A stretch of DNA of 64,000 bases from Rhodococcus rhodnii NBRC 100604 (GCF_001894925.1 NZ_BCXD01000004.1:1-64000), one strand, 5' to 3'. Positions 50,878 to 60,286 are shown, counted from the first letter of the stretch. Notes: generated by a model not told the origin, from the sequence alone. Numbers and translations: made by a program.

Positions 50878-51855
50878 TCAGGGCATCGTGAGCCGCAGTG
50901 GCCGCTCCGAACGACGGGACCGATCGGCGTCGATGGTCGCTGCTGTGTCGCGGAGCGCGTCGAGCATCACCGCGACCGACGGGCTCGTGGTGTCCGTGCT
51001 CGACCGTGTCACCCCGATGCTGTGGCCGATCGCATCGAGTGGGGTGTCGAGCGACGTGATCTCGGTGTCGGCACGCGCGATGAGCCCCGGCATCGCGGCG
51101 AGGGCGTCCGTCTCCATCAGGAGCTGACGGACGGTCAGGAACGACGTCGCCTCGATCCGGTTGGCGGGCAACGGGAGTCCGTGGCGGGCGAAGAACTCCT
51201 CCAGTTCCTTGCGGAGGCTGGTCTCGGGACCGGGTAGCACCCACGGATAGTCGGTGAGCTTCGCCGTGGGCACGCCGTGCTGCACCGACAGCGGATGGCC
51301 GAGGCGAGCCACGATGTCGATCGCCTCGTCGTACAGACGCTCGTGGAGGAGGTCGTCCCCGGGTGGTGCCGTCGACCTGCCGACGATCATGTCGATCCGG
51401 CCGGCCTGGAGTTCGATGAGCAACGACTGCGGTGACCCCTCACGGACCTTCACGGTGACATTGGGTCGTGTCTGCTTCAGCGCGAGGATCGCACGGGGGA
51501 GCAGCAGGTTCGAGCCGGCCAGATGGACGCCGACGACGACGGTCCCGCGCTCGGCCTCGGCGAGTTCGACGATGTGCCTGCTCGCGTGAGAGAGCTGCGC
51601 GAGGACGCTGCGTGCGTGGGCGGTCAGGGCTTCACCGAAGATCGTCGCCGTCACGCCGCGGGGCCCGCGGTCGAAGAGCGACACTCCGACGATCTCTTCG
51701 AGTTCTTGGAGGCTTCTCGTCGCGACTGGCTGCGTCACGTGGAGCGACGCAGCCGCCGCGACGACCGAACCGTGTTTCGCGAGTGCATCCAGCAGCGTCA
51801 GATGCCGAAGCTTGAGACGGCCGTCGAGGAGTTTCGGTGTCTTGATCGAGGGCAA
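50878..51855 (-). CDS. LysR-type transcriptional regulator
   Basis: Regulator of 325 residues with an N-terminal winged helix-turn-helix (about 15-75: LRHLTLLDALAKHGSVVAAAASLHVTQPVATRSLQELEE) and a periplasmic-binding-like effector domain. Resembles the GbpR/PcaQ-type branch. TTG start is well supported by AGGAGG just upstream. It lies at the end of the cyclase-ThDP enzyme run and converges with the MBL gene at 22 bp; it is the obvious candidate to control the catabolic genes on both sides. Confidence 0.9.
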   Translation of the reverse strand: MPSIKTPKLLDGRLKLRHLTLLDALAKHGSVVAAAASLHVTQPVATRSLQELEEIVGVSLFDRGPRGVTATIFGEALTAHARSVLAQLSHASRHIVELAEAERGTVVVGVHLAGSNLLLPRAILALKQTRPNVTVKVREGSPQSLLIELQAGRIDMIVGRSTAPPGDDLLHERLYDEAIDIVARLGHPLSVQHGVPTAKLTDYPWVLPGPETSLRKELEEFFARHGLPLPANRIEATSFLTVRQLLMETDALAAMPGLIARADTEITSLDTPLDAIGHSIGVTRSSTDTTSPSVAVMLDALRDTAATIDADRSRRSERPLRLTMP

Positions 51856-51998
51856 CGGTGCCTCCTACGAACTCGGCTCGAGCGTGTCGCGATGCTGCTC
51901 GGTCGCTATGTCTGATCGGTCGGTGTATCCGCCGTCACGATGCGGATACAACATTGCACCATCGGTACGTTTCGGCAACATTTCCGACCGGTCGATTC

Positions 51999-52056
51999 GA
52001 GATTGCGACGATTTGAGATTGCGCGATCGAGAGTGCGCGATCGAGAGTGCGACGTC
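51999..52056. repeat. Four short tandem repeats at the ThDP gene 3' end
   Basis: Units of 14-16 bp (GAGATTGCGCGATC type) start at 51999, 52015, 52029 and 52043. The last reaches the stop codon of the ThDP enzyme on the minus strand. They lie between that gene and the LysR gene and could be an operator array or slippage product. Confidence 0.75.
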
Positions 52057-53683
52057 AGTGCCCGAATGCCTCCACGAGCCACCACGACCCTTCGTTCGAG
52101 ACCGTCTTCGCGTCGACGACGAGCGGACGTGCCGGTTCCGCGTCGAGCCAGGTCTTGACGGCGGCGAGGTCCTCGCGGCGACGCACCGTCAGCGAGTCGC
52201 ACCCGAAGCCCTTCGCGATCGCCGCGATGTCGGTGTCGGGGAAGGTGACGGTCGTGAGGTCCTCGTCGCCCGTGAAGTGATGCACCTCGGCGCCGTACTG
52301 CGAGTCGTTGTAGACGATCACGAGCAGCGGCAGTCCGAGCCGCACCGCCGTGTCGAGTTCGGAGATTCCCATGAGGAAGCCGCCGTCGCTGCACCCCGCG
52401 ACCGGAAGCCGAGTCGGTTGCGCGAGGGCCGCCCCGATGGCCGTCGCCAAGCCGAGCCCGACGGACTGGAAGGCCTGTGTGAAGCAGAAGCCGTACTCGT
52501 CGGGAACGTCGAGGAACATGCTGGGGAAGCCGAGAAAGTTGCCCGAGTCCACCGACACGACGCGTTCGGCCGGCAGCATGGTGTCGATCTCGGAGGTCAG
52601 GATGCGCGGGTCGATCTCGGTCTCGGTACTCGCGTCGGTGTACGGAACGTCGTTCCAGCGCAGTCCGGTTCGGATGCGCTCGGCGATCTCGGACGTCCGG
52701 TAGCCGGTGCGGGAGATGTGCCCGAGTGCCGTCGTCGCGGCGTGCGCGGTCTCGGCGATGCCGCCCCACAGGCCGAGATCGATCGGGCGCGTCCGGCCCA
52801 GCGCGGCAGGATCGAGGTCGACCTGGACGACGCGGGCGTCGTCGCCGATCAGTTTGCCGTGACGCATCGTCCACATGTTCAGCGCGCAACCCCAGCCGAC
52901 GATCAGGTCGGCGTCCGAGATGAGCTCGGCGGCGAGCGGCGTCGAGAAGCCGCCGGAGACGTCGATGCTCCAGTCGTGTTCGCGGAACATGCCTTTGGAG
53001 ACCGCCGAGGTGGCCAGCAGGGCGCCGGTGCGGTCGGCGAGTGCCGCGAGCGCTTCCTTCGCGCCGGCCGACCGCGCGCCGCGGCCTGCGACGAAGACCG
53101 GCCGCTCGGCTGTCGTGAGGAGTTCGACGAGTTGCGCGAGTTCGCCGTCGGACGGGCGCGGAAGCGCGACGTCGACGACGCGAGGCGCGACCTGGTCGTC
53201 GGGCAGCAGTTCGTCCTGCACGTCGATCGGAACGTTGAGCACGACGGTCCGGCCCTGTGCGGCGAGCCGGTACGCTTCGGTGACGTCCGCGACGGCGGAG
53301 GCTGCCGAGCGCACTCGCACCGTACGGGCGCCGAGGCCCTCGGCGATGGCGGCCTGGTCGATGAAGAAATTCGACATCGGCGTCGTCGCCTCGGCCGTGA
53401 CGACGAGCAACGGGGTGTTGCTCTTCGCTGCCTCGGCGACGCCCGTGAGCGAGTTGGTGTACCCGCATCCCTGGTGCAGCGACAGGACGGTGACCTCGCC
53501 GCTCATCCGTGCGTAGCCGTCGGCCATGCTCGCGGCGCCGCCTTCGTGGCGAGCGGCGACGAAACGGCCACCGGCGGCGGTGAAAGCGTTGGTGTAGTGG
53601 AAGTTTCCGCTGCCGACCACACCGAAGGCGGTCCGGACACCCAGTTCGTGCAGTGTCCTGCCGATGGCGTCGCGTACGTACAT
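52055..53683 (-). CDS. Thiamine diphosphate-dependent enzyme (acetolactate synthase/benzoylformate decarboxylase-like)
   Basis: ThDP enzyme of 542 residues with the usual three domains. The cofactor-activating Glu is E47 in RHEGGAASMADGYAR. The ThDP/Mg motif is in GCSDGGFLMGISELDTAVRLG to YNDSQYG near 405-440. It is not clearly an AHAS, as no small-subunit gene lies near; decarboxylation or carboligation of a 2-oxo acid is expected. The ATG overlaps the cyclase stop by one base. With an isatin-hydrolase-like neighbour, an isatinate-type 2-oxo acid is a candidate substrate (inference). Confidence 0.85.
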   Translation of the reverse strand: MYVRDAIGRTLHELGVRTAFGVVGSGNFHYTNAFTAAGGRFVAARHEGGAASMADGYARMSGEVTVLSLHQGCGYTNSLTGVAEAAKSNTPLLVVTAEATTPMSNFFIDQAAIAEGLGARTVRVRSAASAVADVTEAYRLAAQGRTVVLNVPIDVQDELLPDDQVAPRVVDVALPRPSDGELAQLVELLTTAERPVFVAGRGARSAGAKEALAALADRTGALLATSAVSKGMFREHDWSIDVSGGFSTPLAAELISDADLIVGWGCALNMWTMRHGKLIGDDARVVQVDLDPAALGRTRPIDLGLWGGIAETAHAATTALGHISRTGYRTSEIAERIRTGLRWNDVPYTDASTETEIDPRILTSEIDTMLPAERVVSVDSGNFLGFPSMFLDVPDEYGFCFTQAFQSVGLGLATAIGAALAQPTRLPVAGCSDGGFLMGISELDTAVRLGLPLLVIVYNDSQYGAEVHHFTGDEDLTTVTFPDTDIAAIAKGFGCDSLTVRRREDLAAVKTWLDAEPARPLVVDAKTVSNEGSWWLVEAFGH

Positions 53684-54498
53684 CAGTTCTGTTCTCCGTT
53701 CGTGTCGTCAGCGGCGTCGACCAGTGCGAGGACGCGGGCCGGGCTGCCGGTGCCGCCGACGATCTTCAGCGGCGCCACGATCAGCACGGCACCGGTCGCG
53801 GGCAGCTCTGCGAGGTTCTGCAGCTGTGTGGCGCCGTAGCGGCCGCTGCCGAGCAGGAAGGAATGGGCCGGGAACGGCGGATCGAACCGGAACGCCTGGC
53901 CGGCGTCGGTGCCGACCGTCTCGACGCCGAGGCCGACCATGCCCGTCTCCTCGGCCAGATATCGGGCGCAATCGACCGAGATGCCGGGTGTGTGCGGCCC
54001 GTTCTCGTCGGCGTTGATGAAGGCGGTCTGGTCGTGCGAGCGCTCGTTCCATCCGGTTCGGTACAGCAGCCATCCACCGGCGGGCAGCGGCCCGTGCGTC
54101 TCCTGCCATGCGAGCAGATCGTCACGGGTGAGTAGATAGTCCGGATTCGCGGTGCACTCCGCGACCCGGTCGATCACGACCGCGGGTGCCACGAGCTTCT
54201 CCGGAGCGATGCTCGCGACGTCCTCGAGATCGCGGCCCGAATGCCAGTGAATCGGGGCATCGACGTGGGTACCGGTGTGTTCGCCGGTGTGGATCCCGTG
54301 CTGCATCGAGATCTCGCCCTCGTCGTCGTAGTACGCGAGCGGCTCGAGAGCGAATCGGGGGATCGGCGCCATCTCGGGCGGCAGCGGTAACACGGGAGTC
54401 GCGTGCGACAGCGATGCGGTCAGGTCGACCACCCGGACGGTTCCGGCGGTCAGAGCGGCAGCGAGGTCAGCAGATCCGATACTCGAGGTGGGAAGCAT
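53683..54498 (-). CDS. Cyclase-family metal hydrolase (isatin hydrolase/kynurenine formamidase-like)
   Basis: Protein of 271 residues in the cyclase family of Mn/Zn amide hydrolases. The family motif HxGTHxDxPxHW is complete: H74, T77-H78, D80, P82, H84, W85. Length (about 260-275) is nearer to isatin hydrolase than to bacterial kynurenine formamidase (about 210). The first would give isatinate from isatin, the second kynurenine from N-formylkynurenine; either could lead to anthranilate-type compounds. No strong ribosome site is seen at ATG 54498. First gene of the run with the ThDP enzyme. Confidence 0.85.
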   Translation of the reverse strand: MLPTSSIGSADLAAALTAGTVRVVDLTASLSHATPVLPLPPEMAPIPRFALEPLAYYDDEGEISMQHGIHTGEHTGTHVDAPIHWHSGRDLEDVASIAPEKLVAPAVVIDRVAECTANPDYLLTRDDLLAWQETHGPLPAGGWLLYRTGWNERSHDQTAFINADENGPHTPGISVDCARYLAEETGMVGLGVETVGTDAGQAFRFDPPFPAHSFLLGSGRYGATQLQNLAELPATGAVLIVAPLKIVGGTGSPARVLALVDAADDTNGEQN

Positions 54499-54739
54499 GG
54501 ATACATAGTCGGGCCGACTCGCGCGAAGCGCTAATGCTGGGTTTCGGGGTCGCTATGCGCCGATCGACATACCGGGCGAGAACCGGTGTCCCGTGGCCTA
54601 TGCCGAGAATGCGATACCGGCCCGTGGAATGGGCATTAGCCAGCACCTGCGCTGCGGATCACGATTGCAGTCACCAAAACCGGCGCTCCGACGACGCTGC
54701 GAACGGTTTCGTTTCCACAGTGTAAACGAGGGAGTTTTC

Positions 54740-56212
54740 ATGAGCGAAACAATCCCCGCGAAAGTGACCGATTCCACTGGAGGCAGATCGCTGCGGTCCG
54801 TCATCGAGGATCACGCACTCGCCCCGGTACCCGAGTCCAGCCGGCGCAGCGGATGGGGCCTCGCGTTCAACACCGCCGGCGTCGGGACGACCCTGATCAT
54901 CCTCGCGATCGGCAGCGGGGTCACCTACGTCGCCGGCACCAAGTGGGGCATCGCGATGGGAGTCGTCGCCGCGGTCTTCGGGACGCTCCTGGGATGGGGG
55001 ATCGGCCACGTCTGCCAGGTCGCGGGGACCTCTTCCACCGTGACCAGTCGCTTCTACGGACTCGGTGCGCGCGGCTCCGCGCTCGCGTCGGTCATCTTCG
55101 CGTTCATGTGCCTCGGCTTCCTGGCGCTCGAGAACGCCCTGCTCTACTACGGCACGCTGTTCATGTTCGGCTGGGCGCCGACGACGCTCAACGCGATCGT
55201 CATCTACGGGATCCTCACGATCGCCTGGATTCTGCTCACCACCTTCGGGCTCTCCCTCGTCCAGCGGACGTCGACGATCCTCACGATCGCGTCGGTGGTT
55301 CTCATCGGCGCCGTGACAGTGATCGCGTTGAGCCGCAGCGACATCGGGGTCGCCGAGATCTGGGCGTACTCGCCGCCGAATCTGTCGATGGGCGACATCA
55401 CGGCAGGGCTGGCGGCGATCGCCGGCATCGCCGGCGCGCTCGCGCTGACGGGCGCGGACTTCGGCCGCTTCGCCCGGACGTCGAAGGACGTCGGCATCAT
55501 GTCCGTCGTCGGCTCGATCATCGTCAACGTTCTCGTCGTCATCGTGGGAACGCTGATCTTCCAGGCCGGCAACTCGGTCGTGACGGGATTTCTGCAGGAC
55601 CCGGCGAACGCCGACGTCGCGGCGACCCAGGCGGGCGCCACCACCGCCGAGAAGCTCGACTTCATGGCGCACTCGAACGCCGGCGCGTACTTCATCGTGC
55701 TGGCCGGCGCCGTCGGCTTCCTCGTCATGTACGCCGCGCAGGCGAAGGCGCAGGTGATCAACACCTACTCGAGTTCGCTTGCACTCAGCAATCTCTCGGA
55801 TGCTGTGGTCCGGCGGAGCCCGGGAAGATTCTGGATGGTGATCGCGGGCAACGTGATCGGCCTCCTCGCGATCATGGGAGACATCCTCGGGCTCATCAAC
55901 AGCTGGCTCGGCATTCTCGGCATCCTCACGACCTCGCTGTGCACTCTGGTCATCGTCGACTATTTCGTCGTGCGTCGCCGGACGCCGGCGGCAGCGGATC
56001 GCGTCGAGAACGTCAACATTCCGGGCGTCGTCGCGCTGGTGGTCTCCTCGCTCGTCGCCTACATCGCGACCCAGACGGGGGTGACCCCTCTCGGGTTCGC
56101 CGTCGCACTCGTCCTCACCGCCGTTCTCTATGTCGGACTGCGACGTGTCGTCCCCGAAGGTCGCTGGGGCGGCTTCGCCGACGCCCGCGAGGCGCTGCGG
56201 GACGAGGAGTAG
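54740..56212 (+). CDS. NCS1-family permease (purine/cytosine/allantoin type)
   Basis: Secondary transporter of 490 residues with about 12 TM helices after a 35-residue cytoplasmic N-terminus. Typical NCS1 features are GWGLAFNTAGVG at the first helix and ALALTGADFGRFARTSKDVG in the middle. The family imports nucleobases, hydantoins and related N-heterocycles by Na+ or H+ symport. ATG 54740 has GAGGGAG upstream. It diverges from the cyclase gene, and the 240-bp gap should carry both promoters. Ligand not determined. Confidence 0.9.
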   Translation: MSETIPAKVTDSTGGRSLRSVIEDHALAPVPESSRRSGWGLAFNTAGVGTTLIILAIGSGVTYVAGTKWGIAMGVVAAVFGTLLGWGIGHVCQVAGTSSTVTSRFYGLGARGSALASVIFAFMCLGFLALENALLYYGTLFMFGWAPTTLNAIVIYGILTIAWILLTTFGLSLVQRTSTILTIASVVLIGAVTVIALSRSDIGVAEIWAYSPPNLSMGDITAGLAAIAGIAGALALTGADFGRFARTSKDVGIMSVVGSIIVNVLVVIVGTLIFQAGNSVVTGFLQDPANADVAATQAGATTAEKLDFMAHSNAGAYFIVLAGAVGFLVMYAAQAKAQVINTYSSSLALSNLSDAVVRRSPGRFWMVIAGNVIGLLAIMGDILGLINSWLGILGILTTSLCTLVIVDYFVVRRRTPAAADRVENVNIPGVVALVVSSLVAYIATQTGVTPLGFAVALVLTAVLYVGLRRVVPEGRWGGFADAREALRDEE

Positions 56213-56280
56213 AACGTACAGACCGATTCGATCGACAGGCGATAGCACCCGGACCGGGTGCGGCTCGAAAGGAAACAACC

Positions 56281-57414
56281 ATGGCACGCGCGATCACGGC
56301 CGACACCGGCTTCAAACTGGGAACCTTCTCGTCGAACTGTTCGAGCGGTATGGCGATCACCAAGGCGCCGAACCGCTGGTCGGCCAGCTGGGCGGACAAC
56401 CTCCGGCTCGCGAAGACGGCCGATGCCGTCGGGCTCGACTTCATGCTGCCGATCGCGCGGTTCATCGGATACGGCGGCGACACCAACTTCCACGAGTCGG
56501 TGCTCGATCCGGTCGCGTGGGCGGCGGGACTGCTCTCGGCCACAGAGAACATCACGGTGTTCTCCACCGTCCATTCCGCGTTCAACCATCCCCTCGTCGT
56601 GGCCAAGCAGCTCGCGACCGTCGATCACATCGGCAACGGCCGTGCCGGCATCAACATCGTCGCCGGCTGGAACAAGCCGGAGTACGACGCGATGGGATCG
56701 GATCTTCCTGCGGGGCACGACGATCGCTATGCCCAGGCGCAGGAGTGGTGGGACATCATCCGCAGGGTGTGGACGCAGCCCGGGACCTTCGACCACGATG
56801 GCCGCTTCTATCGACTGAAGGGAGCCGAAGGGCTGCCCAAGCCGGTCGACGGTGTCCTGCCCGTGCTCAACGCCGGATCGTCCGCGCAGGGAAGGGGATT
56901 CGCCGCGCGCAACGCGGACTACGGGTTCACCGTGGCCGACGGGCCGGAGGACGGCGCGAAGATCGTCGAGTCGATGCAGTCGCAGGCGCTCGCCGAGTTC
57001 GAGCGGCAGCTCGGCGTGTTCACCATGGCGCACATCGTCGTTCGAGAGACGGAGAAGGAGGCGCGCGACTTCTACCGGTGGTACGCCGACGACAACGCCG
57101 ACTGGGACGCCGTCGACAACATCATGTATCTCATGGGTGCGCACGCACAGTCGTTCACGCCGGACATGTTGCAGACCTATCGTTCGCGCTTCGCGGCGGG
57201 ACACGGGTCGATCCCGATGGTCGGCACCCCCGACCAGGTCGCCGAACTGATCGCGGGAATCGCGAACGCCGGCTTCGCGGGGATGACGCTCGCGTTCTTC
57301 GATTACGCTGAGGAACTGCCGTACTTCGGGGAGACCGTGTTGCCGCGTCTCGAGGAGATGGGTGTGCGGGCACCCCGTGAGCGGGCGACACGCCTGGCCG
57401 GCGCAGGCGTCTGA
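56281..57414 (+). CDS. FMN-dependent luciferase-like monooxygenase (RutA/SfnG type)
   Basis: LLM-class flavin monooxygenase of 377 residues. Stretches TFSSNCSSG, FMLPIARFIGYGGDTNFHESVLDP, HIGNGRAGINIVAGWNKPEYDAMG and the C-terminal VGTPDQVAELIAGIANAGFAGMTL match the RutA/dimethylsulfone monooxygenase branch. RutA oxidises uracil by a flavin-N5-oxide route. ATG 56281 is preceded by GAAAGGAAA. A partner flavin reductase is not found in the window. Together with the NCS1 permease it points to an N-heterocyclic or sulfur-containing substrate. Confidence 0.9.
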   Translation: MARAITADTGFKLGTFSSNCSSGMAITKAPNRWSASWADNLRLAKTADAVGLDFMLPIARFIGYGGDTNFHESVLDPVAWAAGLLSATENITVFSTVHSAFNHPLVVAKQLATVDHIGNGRAGINIVAGWNKPEYDAMGSDLPAGHDDRYAQAQEWWDIIRRVWTQPGTFDHDGRFYRLKGAEGLPKPVDGVLPVLNAGSSAQGRGFAARNADYGFTVADGPEDGAKIVESMQSQALAEFERQLGVFTMAHIVVRETEKEARDFYRWYADDNADWDAVDNIMYLMGAHAQSFTPDMLQTYRSRFAAGHGSIPMVGTPDQVAELIAGIANAGFAGMTLAFFDYAEELPYFGETVLPRLEEMGVRAPRERATRLAGAGV

Positions 57415-57434
57415 CCGAGGGAACGGCGCAGCAC

Positions 57435-59025
57435 GTGATGGATGTCGATGTCGCTGTGGTGGGTTCGGGAATCAACGGCCTGGTTGCCGCCGCCGAACTC
57501 GCCCGTGCCGGGCTGGCCGTCGCGGTGATCGAGCGCGGCAGCGAGCTCGGCGGCTTCATCGCCTCCGGCGAATCGACCGTGCCCGGCTTCGTGCACGACA
57601 CCTTCTCGTCGTGGCATCCGATGTTCGTATCGGGGCCCGCGTACGCGAGCCTGGGTGATGCGCTGCACGACGCAGGCCTCGACTACGCGAACTCGCCGGA
57701 CCTGGTGTGCGCGACAGTCGGCGACGACGACCGGACGGTACTGGCATATCGCGACGTCGAGCGGACGGTCGAGGGGTTCGCCGCGTCGCGGGGCCGGGAC
57801 GCGTACCGCCGGATGCTCGACGTCGCGGCAGCGCGCAGTGGCGTCGTGCTCGGTGCGCTCGGCTCCGAACTCGACGGGCGTTCATCGGCACTGCTCGCGG
57901 CCCGCGCGGTGCGTAGCCTCGGTATGCGGGGTGTCCGTGATCTGGCCCGCGATGCCGTGTCGTCGGGGCACGCTCTGCTGCGTCGCAGCTTCGACGGGTG
58001 GGAGCCCGATCTGTTGTGGTCGCCGTGGCTGCTGCATGCGGGGCTCGCGCCCAGCGTGGCGTCGGGCGGCGTGATGCTGCCGGTGATGGCCGCGACGATG
58101 CACGAGTTCGGTCTTCCCGTCGTCCGCGGGGAGCGGGGCGTTTCGTCGCCGCGTTCGAGGCCGTGCTCGCCGATCACAGCGCTGTCGTGCTGCGGGGACG
58201 GACCGCGGAGCGGATCGAGGTGGGCGCGGGGCGTGTGCGCCGCGTCCACCTCGACGACGGCACGGTGGTGTCGGTGCGACGGGCCGTCGTGGCCGGGGTG
58301 TCCCCGCGGGCGCTGTACGACGGTCTTCTCGCGCCGGGCGTTGCCGATCGTGTCGTCTCGCGCGATGCGGTGCGCCGACATCGGCCGGGTCGCGCGGCGA
58401 TGCAGATCCACCTCGCGCTCGATGCGCCGATCCCGTGGCGCGACGAGCGCCTCGGCGACTGTCCGCTCGTCCATCTTTCCGACGGTGCAGTAGCGACGGC
58501 GCTCGCGTGCGCCGAAGCCGAGGCGGGCTGCTGCCGCGGCGGGCGACGGTCGTCGTCGGCCAGCAGCACGTGATCGATCCGTCGCGCGTTCCCGAGGGCC
58601 GAGGCTCGGCGTGGATTCAGTTGCAGGAAGTTCCTTTTCGTCCCCGGGGCGATGCAGCAGGCGAACTGGACACGTCGGTCGGCTGGACACCGGGGCTCAC
58701 CGCTGCCTACACCGATCGGATCGTGGCGCGTATCGAGCAGTACGCGCCTGGATTGTCGGCGAGCGTCATCGGTGTCCATGCGATCTCGCCGGCGGAACTC
58801 GAACGGCGCAATCCGAACGCCGAGTACGGCGATCCGTACGGCGGCTCGGCGGAATTGGACCAGAATCTCGTGTTCCGTCCGTTCCCGGGTGCGCATCGGC
58901 ATCGGACGGCGGTTCCCGGCCTCTGGCATGTCGGCGCGTCCACACACCCGGGCCCCGGGCTCGGGGGCGGATCGGGTCACCTCGCCTCGAGCGACATCCT
59001 GCGATGCCACCGGCGGGAGCGTTAG
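57435..59025 (+). pseudogene. FAD-dependent oxidoreductase (CrtI/phytoene-desaturase-like), two frameshifts
   Basis: The N-terminal part in one frame has the FAD loop GSGINGLVAAAELARAG. At the G-run 58128-58131 the homology moves frame (VVRG to GAGRFVAAFEAV), and at 58525-58527 it moves again (ACAEAEA to GLLPRRATVVVG), with a normal C-terminus to 59025. Each break is cured by one extra G, giving 530 residues, a normal length for the family. Sequencing error in G-runs is as likely as true decay. GTG 57435 or ATG 57438 is the start. Role in the catabolic operon unknown. Confidence 0.85.
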
Positions 59026-60278
59026 ACGCGTAGCCGAGTCACCTTCCCCACCAACACCGCCCGTACTCGTGTGTTCGTCGCCAGTTCCGCTGCGCGCTCC
59101 AGCTCCACCCGTGCTTCGTCGGTTCGTCCCAGCCGTGCGAGCAGTTCACCGCGGACACTCGGCAGCAGGTGGGAGCCCTTCAGCTGCGCGTCGTCGATCC
59201 CGTCGACGACGCGCAGTGCGTCGCCGGGTCCGCTCGACATCGATACTGCGACAGCGCGATTGAGCGTGACGACGGGATTGCGCGTGATCGATTCGAGGGC
59301 GGTGTAGAGAGTGACGATCTCGTCCCAGTCGGTGTCGTCCGCGCTTCGCGCACGGGCGTGGCAGGCCGCGATCGCCGCCTGCAGCGCGTACGGCCCGCGG
59401 CTGCGGCGCCGGGCTCGGGCGAGCTCGTCCGCACGTGAGAGTGCGGCGAGCCCGCGCGCGATCTGTCCGCGATCCCAGCGGCGCCGATCCTGGTCCTCGA
59501 GCAGAACCGCATTGCCGTCGGCGTCGACCCGGGCTGCGAAACGCGACTTCTGCAGTTCCATGAGTGCGAGCAGCGCATGTGCTTCGGCTTCGCGTGGCAA
59601 CAGCGTCGCGGTGATGCGCCCGAGACGGATCGCGTTGTCCGACAGCTCACCTCGAATGAGCGCATCGCCGGTCGTCGCCGCGTATCCCTCCGTGAACACC
59701 AGGTAGATCACGGCCAGCACACCACGGAGGCGAGGTTCCCACTCGGCGGGCTCGGGAACCTCGAACGGGACGCGGGCGGCCGTCAGGGCCCGCTTGGCAC
59801 GAGTGATGCGTGCCTGCATCGTCGGGACGGGCACGAGGAACAGTCGCGCGATCTCCTCGCTCGTCAGTCCCGTCACGACGCGGAGTGTCAGCGCGACCTG
59901 TGCCTCCCGCGCGAGCGCTGGATGGCATGCCGCGAAGACCAGTTTCAGCAGATCGTCCTCGATGGGTTCCCACTCGTCCTCGGCGGTGGTCTCGAGATCA
60001 CGCGCGATGGCGCGGTAGCGATCGTCCTGCAGCTCGCGCCGCCGCCACCCGTCGATCGCCTTTCGCTTGGCGACGGCGGTCAGCCATGCCGCCGGAGTGC
60101 GGGGTACTCCCGCCCGCGGCCACTGCTCGAGTGCGTCGCCGAGCGCATCCTGCGTGAGTTCCTCGGCGAGGCCGACGTCGCCGACCACGCGGGCGATCGC
60201 TGCGGTCACGCGCGGCCCGTCGATCCGCCACACCGCCTCGACGGTGCGGCGGATCGACGTCTCGTCGGCCGCCGTCAT
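59022..60278 (-). CDS. ECF42-type RNA polymerase sigma factor
   Basis: Sigma factor of 418 residues: ECF region 2 (about 10-75) and region 4 (about 110-165, LTLRVVTGLTSEEIARLFLVPVPTMQARITRAKRAL) are followed by a 240-residue helical, TPR-like C-terminal extension. This architecture, with a DGPF-domain protein encoded 8 bp upstream, is that of the ECF42 group, where the C-terminal domain is required for activity and no classical anti-sigma factor is present. ATG 60278 is used. It overlaps the end of the FAD gene by 4 bp, tail to tail. Confidence 0.92.
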   Translation of the reverse strand: MTAADETSIRRTVEAVWRIDGPRVTAAIARVVGDVGLAEELTQDALGDALEQWPRAGVPRTPAAWLTAVAKRKAIDGWRRRELQDDRYRAIARDLETTAEDEWEPIEDDLLKLVFAACHPALAREAQVALTLRVVTGLTSEEIARLFLVPVPTMQARITRAKRALTAARVPFEVPEPAEWEPRLRGVLAVIYLVFTEGYAATTGDALIRGELSDNAIRLGRITATLLPREAEAHALLALMELQKSRFAARVDADGNAVLLEDQDRRRWDRGQIARGLAALSRADELARARRRSRGPYALQAAIAACHARARSADDTDWDEIVTLYTALESITRNPVVTLNRAVAVSMSSGPGDALRVVDGIDDAQLKGSHLLPSVRGELLARLGRTDEARVELERAAELATNTRVRAVLVGKVTRLRV

Positions 60279-60286
60279 CGCCGTCG

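Noticed and set aside
52055-53683. Acetolactate synthase for branched-chain amino acids
   Set aside because: No ilvN or ilvC neighbour, and the setting is catabolic; the general ThDP enzyme call is kept instead.
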